DNA of 64,000 bases from contig JAGDZK010000093.1 of NCBI GenBank assembly GCA_049115935.1, forward strand, positions 34,323 to 98,322, read 5' to 3'. Below, piece after piece: positions 63,267 to 64,000 of this stretch. The number at the start of each line of letters is the position of its first letter. Position 1 is the stretch's first letter. Position numbers and translations under genes: made by a program. This DNA comes from Bermanella sp049115935. GTDB lineage: Bacteria > Pseudomonadota > Gammaproteobacteria > Pseudomonadales > Oceanobacteraceae. A model generated the notes under the pieces. The model searched no databases, was not told the origin of the DNA, and was given only the letters and a program-made list of their open reading frames with translations.

Positions 63267-63659
63267 TTACTGGCCTTTAATGGCACCTTTAAGCCCATTG
63301 AATTTACTATTTAAAAACTCAAATGAAGCGTTGTAGCGCAAAGCATTTTCGGTATAAAAAGATTGCTCCATTTGGGTATCAACCGTATTACCGTCAATGG
63401 CAGGCTGATAAGGGTTGCGAAACATTAATTCAGTTTCGGTATGCACATTGCCTTCTAGATGATTTTGATTGGTTTTATTCATGCCTAAAGAACGACGACT
63501 TTCGCCTTCAAGTACTGCATTAAAATCAATATCGCGGGCTTTAAAATGCGGTGTATCCGCGTTGGCTAGGTTATTGGCTAGAATTTCTGCACGAGATGCA
63601 CGCAGTTGCATGGTTTGAGGATGAATACCTAACGAATTTTTAAAACCTAATGCTGACAT
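63267..63659 (-). CDS. flgB: FlgB, proximal rod protein
   Basis: A 130-residue rod protein: LGIHPQTMQLRASRAEILAN, NNLANADTPHFKARDIDFNA, NTVDTQMEQSFYTENALRYN. The length is normal. AGAGG lies 6 bases before the ATG. First gene of the flgB-flgC-flgD-flgE unit; a sigma54 promoter lies 52-67 bases upstream. flgA was not seen in the window. Confidence 0.95.
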   Translation of the reverse strand: MSALGFKNSLGIHPQTMQLRASRAEILANNLANADTPHFKARDIDFNAVLEGESRRSLGMNKTNQNHLEGNVHTETELMFRNPYQPAIDGNTVDTQMEQSFYTENALRYNASFEFLNSKFNGLKGAIKGQ

Positions 63660-63710
63660 AAGAACCTCTAACTGTTTGGCATATGACTTTGTTTGCCTTT
63701 GTAGGGATAT

Positions 63711-63726
63711 AGCAACGCCTATGCCA
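63711..63726 (-). promoter_or_regulatory. Sigma54 promoter of the flgB operon
   Basis: Minus strand TGGCAT-AGGCG-TTGCT, one base from the TGGCAC-N5-TTGCW consensus, with correct spacing. It lies 52-67 bases before flgB. A CGGCAA palindrome stands about 57 bases upstream of it. Confidence 0.75.
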
Positions 63727-63782
63727 AAGTATTTTTTCCATATAATTCAATGAGTTATGAGATCTAAAGGTTCAACAAAAAG

Positions 63783-63797
63783 CGGCAATATTTGCCG
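63783..63797 (-). promoter_or_regulatory. CGGCAA palindrome upstream of the flgB promoter
   Basis: CGGCAA-TAT-TTGCCG, a perfect 15-base palindrome with a 3-base centre, 57 bases upstream of the -24 element of the flgB promoter. The same layout occurs before flgJ. Best read as an enhancer site for an FlrC/FleR-like activator. A following TTT on the plus strand leaves terminator function open. Confidence 0.5.
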
Positions 63798-63874
63798 TTT
63801 AGGAAAAAAGCGGAAGTTTTATAGGCTGGTTTATTAACTGTAAATTTACTTTATAGCTTTAAATTCAATTGATT

Positions 63875-63975
63875 CACCCGCAGGTGCGGGTTCCTACGAA
63901 GACGTACCGGCCAGTGCTAAAATATACGAACTCGCACCCGCGAGTGAAATAAAAACAAGCCTACGAACTTGCGCC
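63875..63975. repeat. REP/BIME-like palindromes at the window end
   Basis: CCCGCA-GG-TGCGGG with TTCCTACGAA (63876-63900), then ACTCGC-ACCC-GCGAGT (63930-63945) and CTACGAACTTGCGCC (63961-63975). The shared CCTACGAA tag and GC-rich stems are typical of repetitive extragenic palindromes. The stretch 63660-64000 holds no gene beyond the promoter elements described. Confidence 0.6.
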
Positions 63976-64000
63976 AATCAGTGATAAAAAATGTATTTCG

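Noticed and set aside
1..64000. tRNA, rRNA, insertion sequences or integrases
   Set aside because: No cloverleaf, ribosomal RNA or transposase/integrase sequence was seen anywhere in the window.

Overview
The window comes from a motile, marine-type gammaproteobacterium with a low to medium GC genome. The closest recognisable biology is that of Oceanospirillales such as Bermanella, Oleibacter or Thalassolituus. This rests on a single-set polar-type flagellar cluster with sigma54 promoters, a giant flagellin of the kind reported in Bermanella and Oleibacter, a type VI secretion system (T6SS) and a two-partner secretion pair. The genus assignment is inference.

Bases 1-17433 are part of a T6SS locus. 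It starts with the baseplate genes tssF (partial) and tssG. An accessory module follows: a DUF2169-pentapeptide protein, a second pentapeptide protein, a DUF3540 protein and a PAAR-like protein. Then come vgrG and, on the opposite strand at the far end, clpV. Between vgrG and clpV lies the most unusual region of the window (9.2-14.8 kb). It is an AT-rich head-to-tail array of nine related small membrane-protein genes. Two are broken, one seems to have lost its start, and decayed copies of vgrG 3' sequence lie between members. This is the pattern expected of an immunity-gene array built by repeated displacement of a VgrG-linked effector end, but no toxin or immunity activity can be read from sequence alone.

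Bases 17.7-26.4 kb hold a TpsB/TpsA two-partner secretion pair, a secreted protein of unknown function, a luciferase-like flavin oxidoreductase, a small membrane protein and a periplasmic binding-protein-like gene, with clear terminators between units.

Bases 26.5-63.7 kb are a flagellar region almost wholly on the minus strand. In transcription order it reads flgB-flgC-flgD-flgE, flgF-flgG-flgH-flgI-(small coiled-coil gene), flgJ-flgK-flgL, a ten-gene nonulosonic acid/flagellin glycosylation operon (pseB, pseC ... pseI ...), then fliC, flaG and fliD. A maf-type flagellin glycosyltransferase gene and a methyltransferase gene lie on the plus strand next to fliC. Four axial or hook proteins are greatly enlarged: FliC 1020, FliD about 1321, FlgK 992 and FlgE 1251 residues. 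Rod, ring and cap-chaperone proteins are of normal size. Sigma54-type promoters are visible before flgB, flgF and flgJ, with a candidate before pseB. CGGCAA half-sites resembling FlrC/FleR enhancer sites accompany the first three.

How the genes work together: the flg operons build rod, hook, L/P rings and junction, fliC/fliD/flaG build filament and cap, and the pse operon plus Maf are expected to make and attach a nonulosonic acid sugar to the giant flagellin. The T6SS module would load VgrG/PAAR spikes and recycle the sheath through ClpV.
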